Positions 46,729-53,626 of a DNA stretch of 64,000 nt are shown here, piece after piece. The notes beneath the pieces are model-generated. The model was given only the letters and a program-made list of their open reading frames with translations. It searched no databases and was not told the DNA's origin. The position numbers and the translations under genes were made by a program. The stretch is from Bacteroides sp. M10. Lineage in GTDB: Bacteria; Bacteroidota; Bacteroidia; Bacteroidales; Bacteroidaceae. Position 1 is the first letter of the stretch. Every line of letters starts with the position of its first letter. The stretch spans positions 888,501 through 952,500 of the forward strand of contig NZ_CP060488.1 in the NCBI RefSeq assembly GCF_014334015.1, given 5' to 3'.

Positions 46729-48438
46729 ATGAGAAACAAGATATCATACCTTTGGATTATTACTGCCATCATTCACATGTTCTTTTTTACAGCCTGTGAG
46801 GATGAGACAGAACAGGATCAGGCTGCCGGGCTGGCATTAAAAGCATATAGCCCGACAGTAGTAATGGCAGGAGGCGAAATGGTAATAACAGGAAGTGGGC
46901 TGAACCAAGTAAATTCAATCCTTTTCCCCGGAAATATAGAAGTGACTGATTTTGAAGTGGTAACATCCAATCAAATCAAGTTAATAATTCCCAGCGGCAT
47001 AGATGAAGAAGGTGGTTTCCTAAAAATTGCTTCAGAAGATAAAACGATTGAGAGCTCGGTTGCAATGAGATTAGCCAAACCGGAATTAAATTCTATGGAC
47101 CCGGGAGATGAAGTCAAGACCGGACAAGAACTAACATTTAAGGGTGTTGATCTGGAATGTATCAAACAGGTAATTTTTCCTGCTAAAACAGAAGATCGAC
47201 AAATTGTAATCAACGCTATCGATTTTATTCGCAAAGCATCTGATAATCTCAAAGTAAAAGTCCCGGCAGGAATAAAAAATGGAATGGATAGAATAATCCT
47301 CGTTGCAACGGATGGAACAACTTTAACATCTGAAGAAATAAAGCTGATACCTTCAGAAACAGGAGGAGAAAATATCCTATGGGAAGACAATTTCGTAATT
47401 GGAGACTGGGATACCACATTAAATTTAGATGTGAGCTATTTCCAAAAACTTGCCATTGGTGATAAACTCCGATTCTATTTTACTCCGACCCCAGGTGATG
47501 GCTGGCAGCAAATAGATCTTCGTGACAGTGCGGATGGAACTTTCCCGGGATTTGAATTTAAATGGCTTGGAGATTATCCGGATGGATATGCCGATTTAGA
47601 AGTCACCCAAGATGCGTACAATCGCATTATGGTAGGCGGTCTACTTGTACGGGGAGCCTTTTATACCTTAACTAAGGTCGAATTGATTAAAGGATCTCCA
47701 GTGGATCCCAGCTCAAATGTGATATGGGAAGGTGAATTTAAATCTGACAAAGCAGAAGGTGAGGATGGTTTTCTTAGCTTTAAGTTGGAGCCGAGTTATC
47801 TTTCTAACCTTGCTGTGGGACAAACTATTCGTATTTATTATAAATTCGACGAGAGAAACTATACTGGCTACTGGGGGCAAGGTCTTTCCGGAATAAACCT
47901 TCGCTCTGGTAATGACGACAATGACCTTACCTTTGGGAACCCCCAAATCACAGATTTTCAGGATATGCAACTCACCGATGTTGGATATTACGATTTGGTT
48001 GTTACACAAGCAGTGTATGACTGTATTAATCCCAATGGTACAAGTCCGGGACTTCTTATTCGCGGCTGGAAATATATTCTAACAAAAGTGGAACTTATTC
48101 AAGATGATCCGATAGAGCCATCCAATGTGATATGGAAAGGTGCAATTGATTGGGGAGAAGGTAATGACCTGCTTTTAGATAAGGACAAATTTCAGAATCT
48201 TTCGGTTAATAACACGATCCGTTTCTATTTTACGCCGTCCGATGAAGGTTGGCCACAAATAGACATTTGTGATAGTAATTGGAGCAGTTTCGAAGGCTTA
48301 GGATGGATAGGGCTTGACAATTTCCCTGACGGATATGCAGATTTAATAGTCACACAAGATGTATACGACCGAATTATGCAGGGTGGACTACACATACGTG
48401 GTTATTTTTATACATTGACTAAAGTTGAACTTATATAA
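46729..48438 (+). CDS. Surface glycan-binding lipoprotein with IPT/TIG domains and three tandem binding-type repeats
   Basis: The 569 residues start with a lipobox-like TACED (cysteine about residue 23). Two IPT/TIG-like immunoglobulin domains (about 35-115 and 118-210) follow, as in many SusE-position proteins. Three repeats fill the rest: about 215-322 (ILWEDNF ... TLTKVELI), 330-462 (NVIWEGEF ... ILTKVELI) and 466-569 (NVIWKGA ... TLTKVELI). Repeats 1 and 3 share FYFTP, PQID/QQID and FPDGYADL or YPDGYADL, and repeat 2 is longer and more divergent. No catalytic signature is seen, so I read them as carbohydrate-binding units. The gene sits in the surface-binding-protein position after the SusC/D pairs. 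Its stop is now separated from the next operon gene by an inserted IS element. Confidence 0.78.
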   Translation: MRNKISYLWIITAIIHMFFFTACEDETEQDQAAGLALKAYSPTVVMAGGEMVITGSGLNQVNSILFPGNIEVTDFEVVTSNQIKLIIPSGIDEEGGFLKIASEDKTIESSVAMRLAKPELNSMDPGDEVKTGQELTFKGVDLECIKQVIFPAKTEDRQIVINAIDFIRKASDNLKVKVPAGIKNGMDRIILVATDGTTLTSEEIKLIPSETGGENILWEDNFVIGDWDTTLNLDVSYFQKLAIGDKLRFYFTPTPGDGWQQIDLRDSADGTFPGFEFKWLGDYPDGYADLEVTQDAYNRIMVGGLLVRGAFYTLTKVELIKGSPVDPSSNVIWEGEFKSDKAEGEDGFLSFKLEPSYLSNLAVGQTIRIYYKFDERNYTGYWGQGLSGINLRSGNDDNDLTFGNPQITDFQDMQLTDVGYYDLVVTQAVYDCINPNGTSPGLLIRGWKYILTKVELIQDDPIEPSNVIWKGAIDWGEGNDLLLDKDKFQNLSVNNTIRFYFTPSDEGWPQIDICDSNWSSFEGLGWIGLDNFPDGYADLIVTQDVYDRIMQGGLHIRGYFYTLTKVELI

Positions 48439-48450
48439 TAAATAATATAA

Positions 48451-48452
48451 TA
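48451..48452. repeat. Left TA target-site duplication of the IS element
   Basis: The TA next to the left inverted repeat is matched by a TA at 49559-49560, as expected for IS630/mariner-type insertion. Confidence 0.75.
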
Positions 48453-48476
48453 AGTAACTGTTCAAAATTAATTTTA
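48453..48476. repeat. Left terminal inverted repeat of the IS element
   Basis: It starts AGTAACTGTTCAAAATTA and matches the reverse complement of 49535-49558 at 18 of 24 positions. Confidence 0.75.
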
Positions 48477-49097
48477 CAAATATGAATAATTCACGAATAA
48501 GTTCGTACCCACAGACGCCAAGGCCCTGTTCGTACAATAGAAAAGCGAGTCCGTAGTCTCGTAATCTATCGGTCTTATCCATTTACCCTTAAGTATACGC
48601 CAAAGAATCTCGGCAGGATTAAGTTCTGGAGAATAAGGTGGAAGATAGAAGAGGAACAATCCTCTTTTCTCCCAAATTTTCCTCAGTTCTTTAACTTTCC
48701 GATTTCTATGAACAGAAGCATTGTCCAAGACAATTACAGTCTTCTTCGTTACATTGAAAGAGAATCTGTCAAGATAGTCCACAATCTTGTCTGCGTTGAT
48801 GGACTCTTTTGTGGTAAAGCCTTTATATTGGTTCCTTTTGGTAATCATGCCAAAAATATTAAGCCGGGCAGCTTTCTCGGATGGGATGTAAATATCCTCA
48901 TTCTTGAATTGCCAGCCATATGGAACATAACCATTTGTACAGACATGACTTTCGTCGGCATAATATAGCACAAGTTCTCCTTTGGAATCAAGTTCTTCAA
49001 GTTCTTGCAACTTCTCTTTCTTGTATGCGTAGAGCTGCGGTGAGGGTTTGCCCCTTGGGCGTTTTCTTATACGCTTATATCTTGCACCAATGTTTCT
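48474..49097 (-). CDS. IS630-family transposase, catalytic part (OrfB, -1 frame)
   Basis: This is the DDE catalytic half of the transposase, read after a -1 shift at 49097-49103. The shifted frame continues with RNIGARYKRIRKRPRGKPS, the usual link between the helix-turn-helix and catalytic parts in IS630 proteins. The catalytic triad is visible as YYADESHV (D), IVLDNASVH (D) and LNPAEILWRILK (E). The fused product would have about 336 residues, the normal length for the family. Read alone, the longest free-standing start would be a TTG at 49010, giving a protein without the DNA-binding domain, so the fusion is the sensible product. The stop lies inside the left inverted-repeat region. Confidence 0.85.
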   Translation of the reverse strand, partial: RNIGARYKRIRKRPRGKPSPQLYAYKKEKLQELEELDSKGELVLYYADESHVCTNGYVPYGWQFKNEDIYIPSEKAARLNIFGMITKRNQYKGFTTKESINADKIVDYLDRFSFNVTKKTVIVLDNASVHRNRKVKELRKIWEKRGLFLFYLPPYSPELNPAEILWRILKGKWIRPIDYETTDSLFYCTNRALASVGTNLFVNYSYL

Positions 49098-49483
49098 AAA
49101 AAACGTTTGAAAGTAATATCACTGGCTTCTTTACCAGTCGCATTCTGCCATGCTTCACGTGCTTTGGACACACTCTGACGGTCTTCCTCAATTGCCTTGC
49201 GGACTGCTTCTTCATCAGAACAATCCATAATAGGCTTTCGCCCCTGACCAGGACGTGTCTCCAAGCCTTTGATGCCATTTTCTTCATAACGTTTTACCCA
49301 TGTGTAGACAGTAGGTACTGTTACCTCAAGCATTTCTGCTATTTGGGGAGCTGATTTACCTTCTGACTTCAGCAATATGGATTTGCATCTGATACGAAAA
49401 CTATGAGTAGGGCCATTATGATAGCCTTTCTCTAATTTGAGGCGATCAACCTCTGATAATTCAAGTACTTTTATTGGTTTCAT
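49067..49483 (-). CDS. IS630-family transposase, DNA-binding part (OrfA)
   Basis: From the ATG at 49483 this frame gives 138 residues with helix-turn-helix domains (KSAPQIAEMLEVTVPTVYTWVKRYEENG, then the GLETRPGQGRKP linker and a second winged-helix-like part). These bind the inverted repeats. It ends with a stop ten codons after the frameshift heptamer. An upstream in-frame ATG at 49519 would extend it by 12 residues, but the A-rich stretch before 49483 looks like the usual Bacteroides translation start region. Confidence 0.85.
   Translation of the reverse strand: MKPIKVLELSEVDRLKLEKGYHNGPTHSFRIRCKSILLKSEGKSAPQIAEMLEVTVPTVYTWVKRYEENGIKGLETRPGQGRKPIMDCSDEEAVRKAIEEDRQSVSKAREAWQNATGKEASDITFKRFLETLVQDISV
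49097..49103 (-). other. Programmed -1 ribosomal frameshift heptamer U UUU UUA
   Basis: In the OrfA frame the codons read CGT TTT TTA, giving the X XXY YYZ heptamer T TTT TTA. Slipping back one base joins OrfA to the open OrfB frame, which is in register at 49097. It is the same heptamer used by HIV-1 gag-pol. Confidence 0.75.
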
Positions 49484-49534
49484 AATTCTATTTTTTCTAT
49501 AAAACGGAAAATGAACCATATTAGTACTGATATA

Positions 49535-49558
49535 TATAAATAATTTAGATCACCTACT
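49535..49558. repeat. Right terminal inverted repeat of the IS element
   Basis: The reverse complement begins AGTAGGTGATCTAAATTA and agrees with the left end at 18 of 24 positions. Confidence 0.75.
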
Positions 49559-49560
49559 TA
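49559..49560. repeat. Right TA target-site duplication
   Basis: This is the second copy of the TA target. Its A is also the first base of the GH26 start codon at 49560. Confidence 0.75.
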
Positions 49561-50906
49561 TGAATAATCGATTATTTAAATGTATTACAAATTTATTGTT
49601 CTGTATGTTGTTAGTAACATCATGCGAAAGCGATTCGAAGAATGTCGAGTATTCTCCGTTGCAACTACTCTCTGTCAAGCCAACAGCAGGAGAACAAGTC
49701 TCTCCTGGAGCCGTGGAAATAGTATTTGAGTTTGACCAGCCCATAACCATCAATGACGTCACTAAAATAACATTGAATAATAAAGTGGTGGAAAATGCCT
49801 ATGCTGTAGCCAGATATTTAAAAGCAAGAGTTGAGGTAGAGTCGGAAAGTACAAACGTTTTTAAAATAGATACAAGAACCCTATCTATCTTTTCGACAGA
49901 TAGGATGAATGAAACAGCATATTCAGTCGAGTTTACCGCTCCTGCCATTGACAATCCGGGTCCTGAATTCAATATTAATGATACTCCTTGTAACCCGAAT
50001 GCCGATGCCGGTGCCAGAGCACTATATACATGGATGCTTAAACAACACGGAAAGAGAATAATCTCGGGTAGCACAGATGGAGACTCATTCAGTTATGCAA
50101 AACGAATTACCGGACATACACCTCTACTCAAAGGATTTGACATGCAGGCCTATAGCCTACATTATCCATACCTCTGGGGAGGCGACGGTCATACCTTCGG
50201 CCCCGATTTGAATAATCCTAGTACACCAGATGCGATAGCGTGGTATAACGATAACGATCAGAAGCCAATTATTGCCTTCACTTGGCATTGGCATTCCCCA
50301 ATGGGAGGAGAACCTGGCAAGAATACATTCTATACAAATGAAACGGATTTTGATGCAAGTCAAGCTGTAATAGAAGGAACAGAGGAGTATAATGCAACCA
50401 TAGGCGATATTGATGCAATTGCTGACCAGTTGAGAAAATTGAGAGATGCCGGTGTGCCTGTGTTGTGGAGACCTTTACACGAAGGCTCCGGAACTTGGTT
50501 CTGGTGGGGTGCTAAAGGACCGGAAGTTTATAAAAAATTGTGGAATATGATGTACGACAGACTCACAAACCATCATCAATTGAATAATCTCCTTTGGGTT
50601 TATAATGGCGGTGATGTCAATTGGTATCCCGGCGATGATAAATGTGACGTTATCACTGATGATGTTGGTCAAGATGATATTTATAAAGATAGATTCGAGA
50701 ATGTATACAAGATAACTAATGGTAAAAAAATGCTGGGCTTAAGTGAAAGTGGGAATGCCATTATGGATCCAGATAAAGCATTAAGAGAAGGAGTGTATTG
50801 GTCATACTGGATGACATGGCACGATGCTATCAAAAATGGAGATCCCGAAGATTTAAAAGCCGTATATAATAATCCCAAAGTAGTTACATTGGAAAGCTAT
50901 TATTAA
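49560..50906 (+). CDS. GH26 beta-mannanase lipoprotein with an N-terminal Ig-like domain
   Basis: The 448 residues have a lipobox (LLVTSCESD, cysteine about residue 22). An Ig-like domain (about 33-132, LSVKPTAGEQVSPGAVEIVFEFDQPI) is followed by the GH26 barrel. The catalytic acid/base glutamate is in VLWRPLHEGSGTWFWWG (about residue 307) and the nucleophile in LGLSESGNA (about 396). GH26 enzymes with this RPLHE motif are mainly endo-beta-1,4-mannanases. The lipid anchor and extra domain suggest a surface enzyme making the first cuts, like BoMan26B-type proteins (an inference). The start codon uses the A of the TA duplicated by the upstream IS insertion. Before insertion the gene began 13 bases after the surface-binding-protein stop; now it has no visible Shine-Dalgarno-like sequence. 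Confidence 0.9.
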   Translation: MNNRLFKCITNLLFCMLLVTSCESDSKNVEYSPLQLLSVKPTAGEQVSPGAVEIVFEFDQPITINDVTKITLNNKVVENAYAVARYLKARVEVESESTNVFKIDTRTLSIFSTDRMNETAYSVEFTAPAIDNPGPEFNINDTPCNPNADAGARALYTWMLKQHGKRIISGSTDGDSFSYAKRITGHTPLLKGFDMQAYSLHYPYLWGGDGHTFGPDLNNPSTPDAIAWYNDNDQKPIIAFTWHWHSPMGGEPGKNTFYTNETDFDASQAVIEGTEEYNATIGDIDAIADQLRKLRDAGVPVLWRPLHEGSGTWFWWGAKGPEVYKKLWNMMYDRLTNHHQLNNLLWVYNGGDVNWYPGDDKCDVITDDVGQDDIYKDRFENVYKITNGKKMLGLSESGNAIMDPDKALREGVYWSYWMTWHDAIKNGDPEDLKAVYNNPKVVTLESYY

Positions 50907-50945
50907 ATAGCTTGCTTTGATCTATTAATTATAAAATACAAGATA

Positions 50946-52163
50946 ATGAGAAAAAACATTTTATTTTTACTGCTTTTTCTTACATCTCTGAATGTCTTTG
51001 CACAAAAATTTGAGGGGTTAGCCTTAACCCCTCAAATGGGATGGAACAGTTGGAATAAGTTTGGGACAGATATAAACGAACAAATGGTCAAGGAAATGGC
51101 AGATGCTTTGGTGAGCACCGGATTAAGAGATGCCGGTTATAACCATATATTGCTCGATGATGGTTGGATGGAAATGGAGCGAGACGCCCAAGGCAATCTG
51201 GTTCCTCATCGGAAGAAATTTCCGAATGGCATTAAAGTCGTTGCAGACTACGTACATTCCAAGGGATTGAAATTCGGTTTATACAATTGCGCAGGTTCAA
51301 AAACCTGCGCAGGGTATCCCGGCAGCCGTGGACACGAATATCAAGACGCACTTAAATATGCTGAATGGGGTGTCGATTACCTGAAATACGACTGGTGTAG
51401 CACTGGCAAACTGAATGCAGAGGAGGCCTATATAACTATGCGCGATGCCATTTATACAGCAGGCCGCCCCATTCTTCTGAGTATTTGTGAATGGGGGACC
51501 GATGCTCCTTGGAAATGGGCACAATCGGTAGGTCATAGCTGGCGGACAACCGGTGACATCTACAACTGTTTTTCATGTAAACACGACCATGGCGGATATT
51601 TCTCATGGGGAGCACTGAACATCTTGGACATGCGCGATCAGGACGAACTTCGCAAAGCTGCAGGACCAGACCATTGGAATGACATGGATATGCTCGAAGT
51701 AGGAAATGGTGGCTTGACGCCGGATGAAGAACGGACGCATTTCGCATTATGGACCATTCTCAATTCACCTCTTTTGCTGGGTAACGATTTGCGTAATATG
51801 TCACCTCAAACATTGGACATACTTACTAATAAAGAAATTATAGCCATTAATCAGGATTCATTAGGTATTCAAGGTTTCAAATATAAAAAAGAAGGAACAA
51901 TTGAAGTATGGGTAAAGCCTATGGCAAACAATGAATGGGCCATCTGTTTCTTCAACCGCTCACAGCAACCTTCAGATTTCACTTTTAACTGGGAAAGGGA
52001 AACCATCAAAGACAATGTATTTGATAAAGAAATTACATTCAACAGAGACAACATCTATAAGATCAGAGATTTGTACCAACACAAAGTGATTGGGAATACA
52101 AAGAAAGCTTTGAAACAGAAGTTGGAGCCTAATCAGTCATTAGTAGTAAAGATATTCAAATAA
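50946..52163 (+). CDS. GH27 alpha-galactosidase
   Basis: The 405 residues have a signal peptide (FLTSLNVFAQ). The GH27 barrel shows the hallmark start LTPQMGWNSWNKFG and LLDDGWMEM. The nucleophile aspartate is in YLKYDWCS (about residue 148), and the acid/base aspartate is in HWNDMDMLEVGNGG (about 246; the usual NDPDML has M for P). A C-terminal beta domain ends LEPNQSLVVKIFK. It removes terminal alpha-1,6-galactose, as in galactomannan. There is no lipobox, so a periplasmic location is likely. It follows the GH26 gene by 39 bases and is followed by a hairpin terminator. Confidence 0.94.
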   Translation: MRKNILFLLLFLTSLNVFAQKFEGLALTPQMGWNSWNKFGTDINEQMVKEMADALVSTGLRDAGYNHILLDDGWMEMERDAQGNLVPHRKKFPNGIKVVADYVHSKGLKFGLYNCAGSKTCAGYPGSRGHEYQDALKYAEWGVDYLKYDWCSTGKLNAEEAYITMRDAIYTAGRPILLSICEWGTDAPWKWAQSVGHSWRTTGDIYNCFSCKHDHGGYFSWGALNILDMRDQDELRKAAGPDHWNDMDMLEVGNGGLTPDEERTHFALWTILNSPLLLGNDLRNMSPQTLDILTNKEIIAINQDSLGIQGFKYKKEGTIEVWVKPMANNEWAICFFNRSQQPSDFTFNWERETIKDNVFDKEITFNRDNIYKIRDLYQHKVIGNTKKALKQKLEPNQSLVVKIFK

Positions 52164-52222
52164 TTGATATCAATTATAGTGTTGATGAAACAACCTAATT
52201 ATACAAATAATCTTCAATCTTG

Positions 52223-52254
52223 CCGGATGCCAAAGTTATTTCTTTGGTATCCGG
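52223..52254 (+). terminator. Hairpin after the GH27 gene
   Basis: CCGGATGCCAAAG (52223-52235) and CTTTGGTATCCGG (52242-52254) pair over 13 bases with one G-U wobble around TTATTT, followed only by TTCTTC. It is a strong stem with a weak U-tract, so termination may be partial. Confidence 0.65.
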
Positions 52255-52446
52255 TTCTTCATATCTCATATATCCCGGTTCTAACTTAATTCCACTAATA
52301 GAATACATATCGGAAACAATAACTTTTCTTGAACACTAGAAACAATATTCCTCTTGAATGTATCAAAAGAAGGTATCAAATGTATTATCAGACAAATCCG
52401 GACGGTGTAAAAGCCATATGGGAATAGCTATTTGTATCCTCCTTTT

Positions 52447-52454
52447 TATCTTTG
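52447..52454 (+). promoter_or_regulatory. -7 element before the second GH26 gene
   Basis: TATCTTTG matches TAnnTTTG exactly, 54 bases before the ATG at 52509. The nearest TTTG upstream (52431) is only 12 bases away, so no normal -33 box is present. Confidence 0.5.
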
Positions 52455-52508
52455 CTTCCGACAAATCACCGAATTGCGATTATTAATCATGAACTTTAAA
52501 TATATAGT

Positions 52509-53606
52509 ATGATAAAAACAAATTTAATTGCCATAGCAGGTCTGTTTCTGATAGGAATGTCTGCTTGCCAAAAAGAAAATGCGCTTCCAAAACGGACTCA
52601 TGAAACCGAATGTTTATTGAAGTCATTAAAGCTTCTTCCCGAAACCGGATATATGTTCGGACATCACGATGCAACTTCTTATGGTATCGGTTGGGATGGA
52701 GATGCGGATAGAAGTGATGTGAAAAGTGTATGTGGTGCTTATCCGGCTGTCATGTCTTTCGATTTGGGACGCATCGAACTGGGTAATGACAATAATCTGG
52801 ATAATGTTCCTTTTGAAAGAATAAAAAATGAAATCATTTCACAATATAATAGAGGTGGTATGAGTTCATTAAGTTGGCACATGGATAATCCGGTTACAGG
52901 GAAAGATTCCTGGGACGCAAGTGATACGACTGTAGTTACTTCAATTCTTCCCGGAGGAGCCTATCATGAGAAATTCACAGGCTGGCTCGACAAAGCTGCT
53001 GAATTTATAAATTCAGTAGTTACGGCAGATGGAGTAAAAGTTCCGATTCTTTTTCGTCCATGGCATGAGCATACAGGAAACTGGTTCTGGTGGGGGCAAA
53101 ACCTTTGCTCTGCAGAAGAATACAAAGCCCTATGGAAAATGACCTATGAGCACATGCAGAAAAAAGGGGCAAACAATCTTCTTTATGCCTATTCTGCCGG
53201 ATCGGAGCCCAATGATACTACCGAATATTTGGAACGTTATCCGGGAGACGACATTATTGATTTCATTGGTTTTGACACTTATCAGTTCAATCGTCAAGAT
53301 TATGTGAATACCATGGAAAAATCACTATCTATTCTTACAGAAGTCGGTAAAGCACATCAAAAACCAATCGCTGTCACTGAAACCGGATTTGAGACAATAC
53401 CGGATTCCGTATGGTGGACAGAGACACTCATGCCGGTGATCGATAAATATCCGATCACTTATGTACTTGTCTGGCGAAATGCCCGCGAAAGAGAAGGGCA
53501 TTATTTCGCACCTTACCCAGGACAAACATCTGCAAACAATTTTGTAGATTTCTATCATTCACCGAAAACGCTCTTTATTGGAGATAACTTTACACTATAT
53601 AAATAA
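52509..53606 (+). CDS. GH26 beta-mannanase lipoprotein, compact form
   Basis: The 365 residues have a lipobox (LIGMSACQK, cysteine about residue 20) and a single GH26 domain. Signature features are YMFGHHDATSYGIGW near the start, the acid/base glutamate in LFRPWHEHTGNWFWWG (about residue 187) and the nucleophile in VTETGFE (about 291). It resembles the mannobiose-producing GH26 enzymes of B. ovatus (BoMan26A) and B. fragilis (ManA), from memory. With the GH130 phosphorylase it would supply mannobiose for the intracellular route. It begins a new gene cluster after the internal hairpin. The next gene follows after 20 bases. Confidence 0.93.
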   Translation: MIKTNLIAIAGLFLIGMSACQKENALPKRTHETECLLKSLKLLPETGYMFGHHDATSYGIGWDGDADRSDVKSVCGAYPAVMSFDLGRIELGNDNNLDNVPFERIKNEIISQYNRGGMSSLSWHMDNPVTGKDSWDASDTTVVTSILPGGAYHEKFTGWLDKAAEFINSVVTADGVKVPILFRPWHEHTGNWFWWGQNLCSAEEYKALWKMTYEHMQKKGANNLLYAYSAGSEPNDTTEYLERYPGDDIIDFIGFDTYQFNRQDYVNTMEKSLSILTEVGKAHQKPIAVTETGFETIPDSVWWTETLMPVIDKYPITYVLVWRNAREREGHYFAPYPGQTSANNFVDFYHSPKTLFIGDNFTLYK

Positions 53607-53626
53607 GAACAGAAATAACGAATATC

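Larger units (their letters stand above)
48453..49558 (-). mobile_element. Intact IS630-family insertion sequence (1106 bp)
   Basis: The element is bounded by imperfect inverted repeats (18 of 24 identical, both beginning AGTA) and by TA on each side. It encodes a two-frame DDE transposase on the minus strand, with a U UUU UUA frameshift heptamer joining the frames. The size and TA target fit the IS630 family. It lies between the surface-binding-protein gene and the first GH26 gene of a + strand operon, in the opposite orientation. It has no passenger genes and shows no visible damage. Confidence 0.88.
52164..52508. other. 345-base intergenic region inside the PUL with terminator and promoter element
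   Basis: No gene is present. A stable hairpin lies at 52223-52254 and a perfect -7 element at 52447-52454. The distal half of the locus, from the second GH26 onward, therefore may be transcribed separately. The sequence between them is AT-rich with no other element recognised. Confidence 0.6.

Noticed and set aside
49010..49103. Transposase damaged by a frameshift mutation
   Set aside because: The shift falls at a perfect U UUU UUA heptamer in the right frame and the fused protein has normal length and catalytic residues.
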